A stretch of DNA of 64,000 bases from Prochlorococcus sp. AG-347-I15 (lineage in GTDB: Bacteria; Cyanobacteriota; Cyanobacteriia; PCC-6307; Cyanobiaceae), in contig QCBN01000002.1 in the NCBI GenBank assembly GCA_003281585.1, positions 1-64,000 of the forward strand, written 5' to 3'. The position numbers and the translations under genes are program-made. The notes under the pieces were generated by a model. It saw only the letters and a list, made by a program, of their open reading frames with translations. It made no database searches and was not told the DNA's origin. Shown here piece by piece: positions 36,491 through 46,208 of the stretch; position 1 is the first letter of the stretch; every line of letters starts with the position of its first letter.

Positions 36491-38147
36491 CAAATCTTTT
36501 TTGAATTTTTTGATCTAACTGTTGTCTAGTATGGCATTCCCAATTTTTATCTTTATCCGGGAAATCATCTCTATAATGCCCTCCTCTACTTTCTTCTCTA
36601 AATAGACAAGCTTTTAATAAAGTTAAGGTGGTTATTTGTCTATTCTTTAAATCAAGTAAAAGATTTAATGCTCTTCTATTACGTTCACTAAGTTTTATTT
36701 TTTGATCAAATTTTATTTTTTCAAGACTATTTAGTAAATCATTCTTATTGAATTTATCTATATCATTTTGAATATAATTTAAAAATTTACTCATATTTAC
36801 CTTATTTCGAGATACACCTAAATTTAACCAACATAGTTTTCTCAGTTCATCAATTTTATAAGCAATTATAGAGATTTGATCTTCTTTAGGATCTTCAATA
36901 TCAAACTCCATAAATGATCTATCAGATTTATCAAATTTAGAAAGGTCATTCAAAACAATTGAAGACATTTTTCTTGCGAAAACAAGACACTCCATCAGTG
37001 AATTACTTGCCAGTCTATTAGCACCATGCACACCTGTAGAAGCAACTTCTCCAACAGCATATAATCCTTTTCTTGTTGAAGATGCATTTAGATCAGTTTT
37101 AACACCTCCCATCCAATAATGAGCTGCAGGAGCTACGGGAATAACCTCATTTAAAGGGTTAACACCATAATCCTGACATCGACTTAAGATCGTGGGAAAG
37201 CGTTCTACAATTTTTTCTGGGTCAATATACCGAAGATCTAAGCCAACATGGTCTACATTATTATCATGCATATTTTTCATAATTGCTCTACTTACCTGAT
37301 CTCTAGTAGCTAGATCACGATTTTGAAGATTTTTAACTGGACTTTCACCATTTTTATCAACTAAAATCGCCCCTTCCCCTCTAAGTGCCTCAGATATTAA
37401 GAAGCAAGGTGCACCATAAAATTTTAAAGCTGTTGGATGAAATTGCACGAACTCTAAATCTTCGATAGTAGCTCCTGCTTTCCATGCAAGAGCAATCCCT
37501 TCACCAGAGGATTGAGCAGGATTTGTTGTATTTGTAAATAAGTGCCCACCCCCACCTGTAGCCAAAACAACAGCTCTGGATTTAATCCAATATAAATTTG
37601 CTCCATCAAGAACCTGAACTCCTCTACATTCATTATTTTCAATGAGAAGTTCAGTTACTCTTACACCCCTACAATGAAGAATATTTTTTTGATTCTCAAT
37701 TTGATCTTCTAGCACTTCAACCAATGCTCTTCCAGTACGATCTTTAACATGTAAAACTCTTCTTCGTGAATGGGCTGCCTCTAAAGTAGTAGCTAATTGA
37801 TCAGAACTTTGATCGAAAATCATCCCTAAATTCTGCAACCTCTCTACACAACCTGGAGCTTCTTTAACCAGCATTTCTACAGCTTGAAAATCACATAGTC
37901 CATCTCCTGCTTTTAAAGTATCCTCAACATGAAGATTAAATGAATCATCTGGTCTAACAACAGATGCAATCCCTCCTTGAGCCCATCTACTAGAAGATAC
38001 TTTACTAGTATTTCTATTTAACAGAAGCACTTTTAAATTTGCGGGTAATTCGAGACAAGTCATAAGGCCAGCAGCTCCAGCGCCTACAACGATTACATCC
38101 CAATTATTTATTGGTATCAGTTCCTGCGAAAATGGGGGCCTTAACAT
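36480..38147 (-). CDS. nadB: L-aspartate oxidase
   Basis: Flavoenzyme that oxidises aspartate to iminoaspartate for NAD synthesis. The FAD motif is GAGAAG (residues 22-27). Also present are SSRWAQGGIAS, the active-site region HTRRVLHVKDRTGRA-like (here SRRRVLHVKDRTG), FVQFHPTAL, and EVASTGVHGANRLASNSLME. The length of 555 residues is standard. The start codon ATG overlaps the last base of the upstream DUF3120-like gene. Confidence 0.93.
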   Translation of the reverse strand: MLRPPFSQELIPINNWDVIVVGAGAAGLMTCLELPANLKVLLLNRNTSKVSSSRWAQGGIASVVRPDDSFNLHVEDTLKAGDGLCDFQAVEMLVKEAPGCVERLQNLGMIFDQSSDQLATTLEAAHSRRRVLHVKDRTGRALVEVLEDQIENQKNILHCRGVRVTELLIENNECRGVQVLDGANLYWIKSRAVVLATGGGGHLFTNTTNPAQSSGEGIALAWKAGATIEDLEFVQFHPTALKFYGAPCFLISEALRGEGAILVDKNGESPVKNLQNRDLATRDQVSRAIMKNMHDNNVDHVGLDLRYIDPEKIVERFPTILSRCQDYGVNPLNEVIPVAPAAHYWMGGVKTDLNASSTRKGLYAVGEVASTGVHGANRLASNSLMECLVFARKMSSIVLNDLSKFDKSDRSFMEFDIEDPKEDQISIIAYKIDELRKLCWLNLGVSRNKVNMSKFLNYIQNDIDKFNKNDLLNSLEKIKFDQKIKLSERNRRALNLLLDLKNRQITTLTLLKACLFREESRGGHYRDDFPDKDKNWECHTRQQLDQKIQKRFVKN

Positions 38148-38914
38148 TAAACCAATCCACTAAAAGTTGGTTGCAGAATTGCTAAAACGATAAAAATACC
38201 ATCAACAATTAAAGTCGTTTGAATTACATAACTAGAAACTAAAAGTGCTTTACCACTAGTAGTATTTATTGTCGCATAATCTAAAATTTCTTTTGCAATA
38301 AACCAAAGTATAAGAGCAACAAAAATAATAATAGATAATGATTTTATTTGGATAAGATTCTCTGAGGTTTTTTGAAGAATCATAGGTGCATTTTCAGAAT
38401 CTGCTGTAATTACCTGCCTCCATTGATCCATTATTCCGATTAAAAATATTGTGATGTCCGTAACTGCAGTACCAAATAAAGAAGAGATATAAAAACTTGA
38501 ACCTATTTTCCAATTAGTACCAAGTCCAATTAAAGCAAATGGGAGAACTACAGCTTCAACAGGTATATGTAGAATAGGGAATGGACTTAACCATCCCCAG
38601 AACAAACATCCACCAAGCCAACTGCCTGATACACCAAGTAACAATGAACATACGATAAACCACTTGTTTGATCCTTTCTGATGCAAAACAAATGCCACTA
38701 GGAGAATAACAAAAGTAAAACAAAGAGCACTTATTGGTTCTAATCTAACCCATGGGGCTTGAACAAAAATAGGTAAAATTACAAAAAAAGAAGACCACAA
38801 TCTTAAAGATTTAGGATTTGACAAAAAGCTATTTTCGTAAGAATCAGATGTTTTATACAATTCATAATTCAATTTATCTTTCACTTCTGAGTTTTTTGTA
38901 ATTAATTCTTTCAA
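38147..38914 (-). CDS. DUF3120-like membrane protein
   Basis: 255 residues with about six hydrophobic segments from residue 40 to the end. GCLFWGWLSPFPILHIPVEA and LGTNWKIGSSFYISSLFGTAVTD are typical of the cyanobacterial DUF3120 family. Function is unknown. It overlaps the nadB start by one base, a translational-coupling layout that may only reflect genome compaction. Confidence 0.75.
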   Translation of the reverse strand: MKELITKNSEVKDKLNYELYKTSDSYENSFLSNPKSLRLWSSFFVILPIFVQAPWVRLEPISALCFTFVILLVAFVLHQKGSNKWFIVCSLLLGVSGSWLGGCLFWGWLSPFPILHIPVEAVVLPFALIGLGTNWKIGSSFYISSLFGTAVTDITIFLIGIMDQWRQVITADSENAPMILQKTSENLIQIKSLSIIIFVALILWFIAKEILDYATINTTSGKALLVSSYVIQTTLIVDGIFIVLAILQPTFSGLV

Positions 38915-39101
38915 TGAATAAAGATTTTTCGGTTATTTAAATTAATCTAAATCGTGTTCTTGAAAACTGCAATTGCCATATTTTAGTAAATTAAAGGCCC
39001 TGAAATTCAAGGTTACATTAAGTATTTTAAAAGTATTTAATACACTTTGAGTCATTTTTGAGTTTAGAATACAAATAAAGAATAATATTTGGAATTTAAT
39101 T

Positions 39102-40502
39102 GTGTGGAAAGAAATTAATTATAAAGAAAATGCTAATGATCTTTTAATTCCCAATATTACTTATAAAATCAATCCTGCAGAAATTGAAAGTATTGAAGCT
39201 AATTCTATTGCGGAAGAAATAGGATTTGAATCTGGTGATTCCATAATTAGTATTAATGGAAAAAAACCGAGGGATTTAATAGATTATCAGATTCTAATTA
39301 GTGAAGAAATTTTAGACATATCAGTTTTAGATAAAAATCATGAAATTCATAATATATGTATCGAAAAAGATCAAGACTCTAATTTAGGTATCAATTTTAA
39401 AGATGCTTTATTTGATTCAATAAAGCAATGTAATAATAAATGTCCATTTTGTTTTATAGATCAACAGCCAAGCGGTAAAAGAAAAAGCCTTTATATAAAA
39501 GATGATGATTATAGATTAAGTTTCCTGTATGGCTCTTATTTAACTCTTACTAATTTAAAAAAAGAAGACTGGGAAAGAATTGCTATGCAAAAACTATCCC
39601 CACTTTTTATTTCAGTGCACGCTACTGATCCCGCTACAAGACAAAAATTATTAAAAAATAAAAAAGCGGGAGTGATTCTTGATCAAATTTCCTGGTTTGA
39701 AAAAAACTTTATACAAATACATGCCCAAATTGTTGTTTGTCCAGATATAAATGATGGAGATATTCTTGAGAAATCAATTTTAGAACTTGCTGAATTCTAC
39801 AAAAAAGCTTCTCAAACAGTGCTCTCAGTTGCAATAGTTCCTGTAGGACTTACAAAATTTAGACCTGAAAATGATGGATTGAAATCAATAAGCCCAAAAT
39901 ACGCAATAAAAACGATTAAACAGGTAGAGAGAATTCAAGCCTCTCTACAAACTATTATTGGAACTCGTTTTTGTTGGCTAGCAGACGAATGGTATTTAAT
40001 AGCAGGTGCAAATTTACCTAGTTATAAAACCTACGAAAATATGCCACAAGAATCAAATGGAGTAGGATCAATTAGAAGTTTACTCAAAATATTAACTATC
40101 CAAACTCGTCGCTTACCAAAAAAGATAAACAAAATCAGAAAAGTTAGTTGGATTGTAGGAAAATTAGTTTATGAAGCACTGATTCCAACAGTAGAAAAAT
40201 TAAATCTCATAGATGGTTTAACTATTAAACTATACGGCCTACCAAGCATTTATTGGGGTCAAGATCAAGTCGTTACAGGACTTCTAACTGGTGAAGATTT
40301 AATTCATGGATTATCTAAAAAAGACCTTGGAGAAGCAGTTTTTATTCCATCAATTATGCTAAAACACAATAGTGAATTATTTTTGGATGACAAAAACATA
40401 AGTGAAGTCTCACAAATTCTGAATACAAAAATTCACATTCTTGATAACCCAGATGATATTATTAGTACTTTAATTGGTATATCAAAAAGTAAAGAATTCT
40501 AG
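39102..40502 (+). CDS. PDZ-radical SAM (DUF512) protein, TIGR03279-like
   Basis: A cyanobacteria-specific Fe-S protein family. The N-terminal PDZ-like part is about residues 25-75. The radical SAM triad CNNKCPFC has Cys110, Cys114 and Cys117. ALFDSIKQC and SVHATDPATRQKLL follow, then a DUF512-type C-terminal half with LYGLPSIYWGQDQVVTGLLTG. The reaction is unknown. The start is GTG at 39102 (GTG TGG AAA). A 187-bp gap from the divergent DUF3120 gene holds its promoter. It is 3 bp before the TolC-like gene. Confidence 0.85.
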   Translation: MWKEINYKENANDLLIPNITYKINPAEIESIEANSIAEEIGFESGDSIISINGKKPRDLIDYQILISEEILDISVLDKNHEIHNICIEKDQDSNLGINFKDALFDSIKQCNNKCPFCFIDQQPSGKRKSLYIKDDDYRLSFLYGSYLTLTNLKKEDWERIAMQKLSPLFISVHATDPATRQKLLKNKKAGVILDQISWFEKNFIQIHAQIVVCPDINDGDILEKSILELAEFYKKASQTVLSVAIVPVGLTKFRPENDGLKSISPKYAIKTIKQVERIQASLQTIIGTRFCWLADEWYLIAGANLPSYKTYENMPQESNGVGSIRSLLKILTIQTRRLPKKINKIRKVSWIVGKLVYEALIPTVEKLNLIDGLTIKLYGLPSIYWGQDQVVTGLLTGEDLIHGLSKKDLGEAVFIPSIMLKHNSELFLDDKNISEVSQILNTKIHILDNPDDIISTLIGISKSKEF

Positions 40503-40505
40503 AAT

Positions 40506-41936
40506 ATGCATAGAAAACTAATACGTACATTTTTAATACCATTTTTTTTATTTTTTGACTCTAATAGTCCATTATTTAGTCAAAATCAGGATGAAATAAA
40601 ACTAATCAATACAACAAAAGAAAAAGAAAATTTAATTAGTTATTCGGATATTAATAAAATCATTTTGAACAATAACCAGGAACTAAAATCGCTAAATGAA
40701 ATAGTATTATCCTCGAAATTTAATCTCAATAGTAAGCTATCGAAAAGAAATCCGACTTTAGATTTTAATGTTAATGGATTACCACAATATCAAACAAATA
40801 AAACTTACAATAGCAACTCTGGAAATACCGAAACATCTGAATTGTCAGTTAATCCCTCTTTAGTACTGAAAATAGATCTTATTGATCCGCTCCGAGGCAA
40901 TGAAATTAAAATAGCTAAGTTGAATTATGAAATAGCGCAAAACAATTATAAGATTAAAAAAAGAGATTTAATTCAAGAAGCAAGGAGTCGTTTTCATGAC
41001 CTACAAAAATCATATCAAGATGTATTAAATAAAGAAATCACTCTAGATTTATCAGTACAAAGTCTTAAAGATGCCGAATCTAAGCTAGAGACTGGAATTG
41101 GTACCAAGTTCGAAGTTCTTGAAGCTAATGCTCAATTAACGAGAGATAGACAGTTTCTTAATGAAAAAAAAATTCAACAAAAAATCAATAAGCTTGCGCT
41201 TAAAGAGATATTAAATATTAAAGAAGATTTTAATATAGAAAAAAAACAAGCTTTAACAGGATACTGGACTTACGATCTCAAAACAAATTTAAAAAATGGA
41301 TTACAAAGTAATTTATCTTTGAAAAACACTAGTCTTCAAGAAAAAATTAAGCAAAACCAGGCAAACAATTTCCTTAATGCTAATAAACCAAAAATTTTTA
41401 TTAGTAATACTTTTTCTTCATCTTTTACTAATGGTGATTCGTTTACTTCAATAATTGATAGTAATGAGTATAAATCTTCTTACACAAATACAATAGGCCT
41501 AAACTTTTCTTGGAACATTTTTGATGGAGGTCAAAACAAAAATTCTTCTAAATCACAAAAAGCTTCTGCGAAGGGAGAAAATTTTTCATATTTTAATATC
41601 AAAAATATTCTTAAAACAGATATAAATAAAGCACATCTAAATTTAAAATTAAATCACTCAAAAATAATTTCTACACTAGACGAAATATCTTCTACTAAAG
41701 AATCCTTAAGATTATCTAGATTAAGATATGAAGTAGGAATTTCAACTCTGAAAGATGTTCTCTTAAAACAAAAAGAACTGAGCGACGCCAGGTCTAAAAA
41801 TATTGACGCAATTTATAAATATAATTTAAATTTAGATCAGCTTGAGAGATTAACTTTTCTTAAAATAAATAAAAATTGCACCGATCAATCAATTAATGAA
41901 AGTAATGATCAACCTTATTCAATATGCGATATCTAA
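40506..41936 (+). CDS. TolC-family outer membrane efflux protein
   Basis: It has a signal peptide (about residues 1-25, hydrophobic IRTFLIPFFLFF then SQN). Two repeats of long coiled-coil helices follow, with the family pattern ALxxNxxLK seen as IILNNNQELKSLNE, and RLRYEVGISTLKDVLLKQKEL in the second half. The 476-residue length is typical of TolC. In cyanobacteria, TolC serves type I secretion and efflux. No inner-membrane partner is adjacent. It is followed with no gap by the IMPase gene. Confidence 0.87.
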   Translation: MHRKLIRTFLIPFFLFFDSNSPLFSQNQDEIKLINTTKEKENLISYSDINKIILNNNQELKSLNEIVLSSKFNLNSKLSKRNPTLDFNVNGLPQYQTNKTYNSNSGNTETSELSVNPSLVLKIDLIDPLRGNEIKIAKLNYEIAQNNYKIKKRDLIQEARSRFHDLQKSYQDVLNKEITLDLSVQSLKDAESKLETGIGTKFEVLEANAQLTRDRQFLNEKKIQQKINKLALKEILNIKEDFNIEKKQALTGYWTYDLKTNLKNGLQSNLSLKNTSLQEKIKQNQANNFLNANKPKIFISNTFSSSFTNGDSFTSIIDSNEYKSSYTNTIGLNFSWNIFDGGQNKNSSKSQKASAKGENFSYFNIKNILKTDINKAHLNLKLNHSKIISTLDEISSTKESLRLSRLRYEVGISTLKDVLLKQKELSDARSKNIDAIYKYNLNLDQLERLTFLKINKNCTDQSINESNDQPYSICDI

Positions 41937-42737
41937 ATGCAAACAAATAAGTTAACAAAAAAACAATTAAAAGAATTAGATTCGTTATTTGATTTGGTTA
42001 GCGAGCGTCAATTAAGGGACTTTGGAAATATAAGTGCAAGTAATAAATCAGATGGATCTTTGATTACGAGTTGTGATTTATGGAGCGATAAAACCATAGT
42101 AAATGGTCTCTCTTTAATTGCGCCAAAAGAGGGTGTTCTTAGCGAAGAAGGGGAGAAATTAATACCTCATAGCGATGCGTATTGGATAGTGGACCCACTT
42201 GATGGAACAACAAATTTTGCTGCTGGTATTCCATATTGGTCTATATCAGTTGCCAGAGTGGTAGACGGTAAACCTCAATCTTCTTTTTTGATCATTCCTA
42301 CATTAAAGAAAAAATTTTTATCGATTCAAGGTGAAGGTGTCTGGCTAAATAAGACCAAGGTTGAACCTAATATCAATAACCAAAGAAGTGAATGCGTATC
42401 TTTATGTAGTAGATCTATAAAAATTTTACAAAAAAAACCAAATTCAATATTTCCTGGGAAAATCAGGCTCTTAGGTGTATCCAGTTTAAATCTAACAAGT
42501 GTAGCGATGGGACAAACTTTTGGGGCTATAGAGTCAACACCAAAGATTTGGGATATTGCAGCAGCATGGCTATTATTAGAAGAACTTAAATGTTCAATAG
42601 AGTGGTTAGAAACAAATCCTTTAAATTTATATCCAGGTCAAAACTTGAGCAATGTTAATTTTCCATTAATTGCTGGTAGATCAATTGAAAAAATTAACGT
42701 CTTAAGGCCTTGGGGTAATTTATTATTAAATAAGTAA
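41937..42737 (+). CDS. Inositol-monophosphatase-family phosphatase
   Basis: Mg-dependent, Li-sensitive phosphatase fold. The metal motif DPLDGTTNF has Asp86 and Asp89, with Glu70-Glu71 in VLSEEGE as the other ligands. The second signature is WDIAAAWLLLEE. Substrates in this family include inositol phosphate, histidinol phosphate, fructose bisphosphate and PAP; none is favoured here. The 266 residues are normal. It abuts both neighbours. Confidence 0.88.
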   Translation: MQTNKLTKKQLKELDSLFDLVSERQLRDFGNISASNKSDGSLITSCDLWSDKTIVNGLSLIAPKEGVLSEEGEKLIPHSDAYWIVDPLDGTTNFAAGIPYWSISVARVVDGKPQSSFLIIPTLKKKFLSIQGEGVWLNKTKVEPNINNQRSECVSLCSRSIKILQKKPNSIFPGKIRLLGVSSLNLTSVAMGQTFGAIESTPKIWDIAAAWLLLEELKCSIEWLETNPLNLYPGQNLSNVNFPLIAGRSIEKINVLRPWGNLLLNK

Positions 42738-42752
42738 TTGAAGAGAATAAAT

Positions 42753-43673
42753 ATGCAGCGAAGCTCAACTTGGATATTAAAAAGTTTATGGGGAGCTTGT
42801 GAGAGATGGAGCAAATCTGACTGTATCGATTTAAGTGCTGCATTTGCGTACTACACACTACAATCATTTTTTCCTATTCTCCTTATTTCTCTTTCAATAG
42901 CATCATGGTTCCTTGGTAAACAAGAAGGTCTAGATCAACAAATAATTTCTGTTGCAGCTCAGATCCTACCCCCTTCTGTAGTTGAATTAGTAGAAACAAC
43001 ATTATTTAAATTAATTGATCAAGGTTTTGGCGCAGGTATTCTTGGAGCTATGTTTTTGCTTTTTACCGCAGGAAATGCCTATTTATCTCTCCAACGAGGG
43101 TCAGATAGGCTATGGGAAGACGAACTTCCCTCCAAAAAAGTAAATGCTGCTTGGAGAGAGCAAGCATCGAGATTTCTTAGAAATAGAGTTGAAGCTTTTT
43201 TAATAGTATTCTTTATAGGTTTCTTAATGGTATTAGATCAAATTAGTGCGAATCTTAGAATGATACCAAGTAACGTCTTAGAAAGTATTTCACAATCTAA
43301 TAATCTAATTTCTCATTTATTACTGAAATTGCCTCTTTTACAAGTTGGTCAATTTGTCATACCACTAATTGGCTTTTCTTTAATGGCCCTTTTGTTACAA
43401 GCTCTTTTACCAAGTAGAAAAGTTCCTTTAAAACCACTTTTGCCAGGATCTTTTCTTATTGGAATTGGCCTAACCACCTTGAACCTTGCTGTAAGTAAAA
43501 GTATTCTCTCCCTAGGAGCAAGATTTCAAGCATATGGTTTCATAGGAGGTTTTCTTGTACTTACTTTATGGGTATGGCTTTTAGGAGTAATTTTATATTT
43601 TGGACAGTGCTGGAGTGTTGTTATTGCTAGTATGTCTCTAGTAAATAAAAAAAGGATAAAAAAGAAATCTTAG
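42753..43673 (+). CDS. YihY/UPF0761 membrane protein (formerly RNase BN)
   Basis: 306 residues from ATG 42753; an in-frame TTG at 42738 would add five. Six predicted transmembrane helices with the family opening CIDLSAAFAYYTLQSFFPILLI. LQRGSDRLWEDE and AYGFIGGFLVLTLWVWLLGVILYFG are also recognisable. Function is unknown; the old RNase BN name for this family is incorrect. It is likely in a run with the IMPase gene. Confidence 0.85.
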   Translation: MQRSSTWILKSLWGACERWSKSDCIDLSAAFAYYTLQSFFPILLISLSIASWFLGKQEGLDQQIISVAAQILPPSVVELVETTLFKLIDQGFGAGILGAMFLLFTAGNAYLSLQRGSDRLWEDELPSKKVNAAWREQASRFLRNRVEAFLIVFFIGFLMVLDQISANLRMIPSNVLESISQSNNLISHLLLKLPLLQVGQFVIPLIGFSLMALLLQALLPSRKVPLKPLLPGSFLIGIGLTTLNLAVSKSILSLGARFQAYGFIGGFLVLTLWVWLLGVILYFGQCWSVVIASMSLVNKKRIKKKS

Positions 43674-43677
43674 TAGT

Positions 43678-44019
43678 ATGGATTATTTCCTTAAAGCCAA
43701 TAAAAATTTTCTTACTTACGCTTTAACAATTCTTATAGTGATATCTATATTCGGAATTAACTTTTTTATAAGCTTTCTCGGTAATTTCCTACTAATTTTA
43801 TTTTTAGTTCCTCTGTTTTTGTTACTGATATTATTTATAGGTTTTAACTCTTATAGATCAAAAATCAATACATGTAACAATTGCGGAGCAATATCATTAG
43901 GATTAAATGATACCTGTATGAACTGCGGTGGAGAATTAAATTATAAAAACAAAGAAATTAGTTTAGATAAACATCCAAGTGAGAGAACAATTGAAGTAAA
44001 GGCAGAAGAAGTTAAATAA
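43678..44019 (+). CDS. Membrane protein with C-terminal zinc ribbon
   Basis: 113 residues. Two hydrophobic helices (about 13-33 and 36-58) are followed by a four-Cys zinc-ribbon-like knuckle CNNCGAIS...CMNCGGE (Cys near residues 65, 68, 80, 83), then a charged tail. It starts 4 bp after the YihY gene and is probably co-transcribed. Its stop is 3 bp from the stop of convergent hli. Function is unknown. Confidence 0.65.
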   Translation: MDYFLKANKNFLTYALTILIVISIFGINFFISFLGNFLLILFLVPLFLLLILFIGFNSYRSKINTCNNCGAISLGLNDTCMNCGGELNYKNKEISLDKHPSERTIEVKAEEVK

Positions 44020-44022
44020 GAC

Positions 44023-44169
44023 TTAGCCTATTCCAATTTGTCTTAAAATACTTTGTCCAGTAATTAATTCAGTTCCTAACCCAATCAAAATACCCATCAT
44101 AGCCATACGACCATTCCAAGTCTCAGCGAAATTCACAAATCCAAATCTTGGTTGATTTTCATCTTTCAT
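44023..44169 (-). CDS. hli: High-light-inducible protein (HLIP), one-helix Cab-like
   Basis: A 48-residue frame. The chlorophyll-binding signature ExxNxRxAM is exact: Glu16, Asn19, Arg21, Ala23, Met24. It is followed by a hydrophobic helix MMGILIGLGTELITGQ. HLIPs bind chlorophyll and carotenoid and protect photosystem II assembly under excess light; they are numerous in Prochlorococcus and its phages. The upstream minus-strand sequence has a possible -10 (TAAGAT at 44195-44200). HLIP genes are commonly RpaB-regulated, but no HLR1 site was confirmed here. Confidence 0.9.
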   Translation of the reverse strand: MKDENQPRFGFVNFAETWNGRMAMMGILIGLGTELITGQSILRQIGIG

Positions 44170-44194
44170 AATTAACTTCTTTTTTACTGATGTT

Positions 44195-44200
44195 ATCTTA
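44195..44200 (-). promoter_or_regulatory. Possible -10 box of hli
   Basis: TAAGAT on the minus strand, about 26 bp before the hli ATG. No clear -35 is seen. This is only a by-eye candidate. Confidence 0.3.
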
Positions 44201-44237
44201 ACGTTTTAAGGAAGAATTTATGAAGAATAATAAATGA

Positions 44238-44621
44238 TTATTTAACATGTCTAATTCCATCAACAGGACGATACTCATCTCCAGTAAGTTCCTCGTAAAT
44301 GATGGCTGGCAAGCCTGTGTCAAACATGGTTTGTAACGCTTCCTTAAGCATAGGATTCCATCCACCAGTACTTACTTTGCCATGCCTTACTGTCCAGTCC
44401 CATGTTCCTTGTAAATCTCTTGGTATTCTGCCTTCTCTATCTCTTCTAGCAACTAAATCTAAAGACTCTACTATTCCAACAATAACTGGATTTTTACCAT
44501 AAGAAGGGGTAAGGCTTAGTTCCAACCTAACGGGATCCTCTTTAACCATTTTTAAACGAAACCTTGGTGGCAACTTAAGGGATCTTAAAACAGCAGAGAC
44601 AATTTTTGTTCTTAATTCCAA
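44238..44621 (-). CDS. Conserved hypothetical protein
   Basis: Not recognised. It has 127 residues, basic N-half (LRSLKLPPRFRLKMVKEDP) with conserved-looking VESLDLVARRDREGRIPRDL and TWDWTVRHGKVSTGGWNPML. It contains no signal peptide and no membrane segment. Trp/Gly-rich conserved blocks and G+C richer codons than its neighbours suggest strong purifying selection. It is 25 bp downstream of the DUF2973-like gene on the same strand. Confidence 0.7.
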   Translation of the reverse strand: MELRTKIVSAVLRSLKLPPRFRLKMVKEDPVRLELSLTPSYGKNPVIVGIVESLDLVARRDREGRIPRDLQGTWDWTVRHGKVSTGGWNPMLKEALQTMFDTGLPAIIYEELTGDEYRPVDGIRHVK

Positions 44622-44646
44622 TTTTTTTCCTTAAATTAAAATTCAA

Positions 44647-44910
44647 TTAATCAGTTGTTGAGCCCTTTTCTTCAAGTGAAGAATCATTATCATTTGAAAA
44701 TCTTACCGTAAGTAGTTCCTCTTCTGTAATATTCCCTGATTTATCAAGAAGTTCTGGGTGTATTGTATATTTTTTTTGATTAAAGTTGGAGTTATTAAAA
44801 GGTTTTTTTTCTAATCCAGATATATTCCATCCATTTGACATAACTTTAAAAGCTTTCCAAACTAAATAGGTGAGAGCTGCCGAATATATAATCGGAAATA
44901 GAATAGTCAT
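44647..44910 (-). CDS. DUF2973-like small membrane protein
   Basis: 87 residues. One N-terminal transmembrane helix (about 3-22) is followed by a soluble part with HPELLDKSGNITEEELLTVRF, resembling the cyanobacterial DUF2973 family. The C-terminus is acidic. Function is unknown. Probably co-transcribed with the gene at 44238. Confidence 0.68.
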   Translation of the reverse strand: MTILFPIIYSAALTYLVWKAFKVMSNGWNISGLEKKPFNNSNFNQKKYTIHPELLDKSGNITEEELLTVRFSNDNDSSLEEKGSTTD

Positions 44911-45036
44911 TAAGCTTTATTAATTAATAAATTATCTAATATATATAATAACTCGAAAAAAAGAAAATTAGCTATTTTAAGTTACTAACTTCTTATCTAA
45001 ACCAATTTAATTTCTGTGTATAGTTATAGTAATACA

Positions 45037-45051
45037 ACACAAACGTTGTGT
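45037..45051. promoter_or_regulatory. Inverted repeat ACACAA-ACG-TTGTGT before the HtrA gene
   Basis: A perfect 6+3+6 inverted repeat that ends 5 bp before the ATG at 45057, preceded by TATAGT-like words (about 45019-45030). It could be an operator or a small 5' hairpin over the ribosome site. Confidence 0.4.
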
Positions 45052-45056
45052 ACCAA

Positions 45057-46208
45057 ATGAATAAAAGGATAGCAAGAAAATCAGCATTGAAATTGGATAA
45101 AAATAAAAAATTATTTCTTACTTCAGCAATTACACTAGGTATTTTATGTTCGACAAATGTAATATCTCAGTCTTTAACTAATAAAAAATTAAGTGAAATA
45201 AATAATTATTCAAACAAATCTTTCATAACTAAAGCCGTAGAAAAAACAGGTTCATCTGTAGTGACAATTGATACTCAAAGATATGTAAAAAAAAGAAAAT
45301 TTCAAAGAAATTCTCAGCTTTTTCTAGACCCATATTTTGAAAGATTTTTTGGATTAGACTTACCTAACGACAATCAAACGAGAATAGAGCAAAGCCAAGG
45401 AAGTGGATTTATATTCGCAGACGGACTTGTGATGACTAATGCTCATGTTGTAAATGGATCGGATAAGGTAATTGTTGGTTTAACGAATGGTAAGAAATTA
45501 AACGCAAAGCTTATAGGTCAAGACTTTTTTACTGATTTAGCCGTGCTTAAGATTGAAGGCAAAGGGCCTTGGCCAAAAGCCCAATTGGGCGATTCAACAA
45601 AAATTAAGGTTGGTGATTGGGCGATAGCAGTTGGCAATCCATACGGACTAGAAAACACAGTTACACTAGGTATTATTAGTAATCTAAATAGAAACGTTAC
45701 TCAACTAGGAATATATGATAAAAAACTTGAACTAATTCAAACTGACGCTGCTATTAATCCTGGAAACTCTGGAGGACCACTATTAAATAGCAATGGAGAA
45801 GTAATTGGTATTAATACTTTAATAAGATCAGGACCAGGAGCAGGTTTAAGTTTCGCGATCCCAATTAATAAAGCTAAGGAAATTGCTGATCAACTAATAA
45901 ATAATGGAAAAGTAATACATCCTATGATTGGGATAAGCCTAATAGATGAAAGTAATCCTGAAACAAATAAAAATTCTGTAAAAGTTGGTTATATAGTTCC
46001 AAATAGTCCAGCTGAAAAATCTGGATTTATGATAAATGACATAATCATAAAAGTGGGTAATAAAGATATTGAAGTAGCTTCAGATGTTATAAGCCAAATA
46101 AATAAAAATGGCATTAATAAAAAAGTAATTATCTTATTGAAAAGAAATAGTACCTTTATAACAGTAAAAGTGCAACCAACTGATATTACTAATCTACAAA
46201 ATAACTAA
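45057..46208 (+). CDS. degQ: HtrA/Deg-type serine protease
   Basis: Exported or membrane-anchored protease that removes damaged proteins. A basic start and hydrophobic segment (about residues 19-37) form a signal or anchor. The trypsin-like triad is His130 (TNAHVV), Asp160 (TDLAVL) and Ser238 (GNSGGP). One PDZ domain follows (about 285-375). The 383-residue size and single PDZ are like cyanobacterial HhoA/HhoB/HtrA; which of the three is undetermined. GTG 45048 is a less likely start because it falls in the inverted repeat. Confidence 0.88.
   Translation: MNKRIARKSALKLDKNKKLFLTSAITLGILCSTNVISQSLTNKKLSEINNYSNKSFITKAVEKTGSSVVTIDTQRYVKKRKFQRNSQLFLDPYFERFFGLDLPNDNQTRIEQSQGSGFIFADGLVMTNAHVVNGSDKVIVGLTNGKKLNAKLIGQDFFTDLAVLKIEGKGPWPKAQLGDSTKIKVGDWAIAVGNPYGLENTVTLGIISNLNRNVTQLGIYDKKLELIQTDAAINPGNSGGPLLNSNGEVIGINTLIRSGPGAGLSFAIPINKAKEIADQLINNGKVIHPMIGISLIDESNPETNKNSVKVGYIVPNSPAEKSGFMINDIIIKVGNKDIEVASDVISQINKNGINKKVIILLKRNSTFITVKVQPTDITNLQNN

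Noticed and set aside
42738..43673. Ribonuclease BN
   Set aside because: The YihY membrane family was once named RNase BN in error; the sequence is an integral membrane protein with no nuclease motif.
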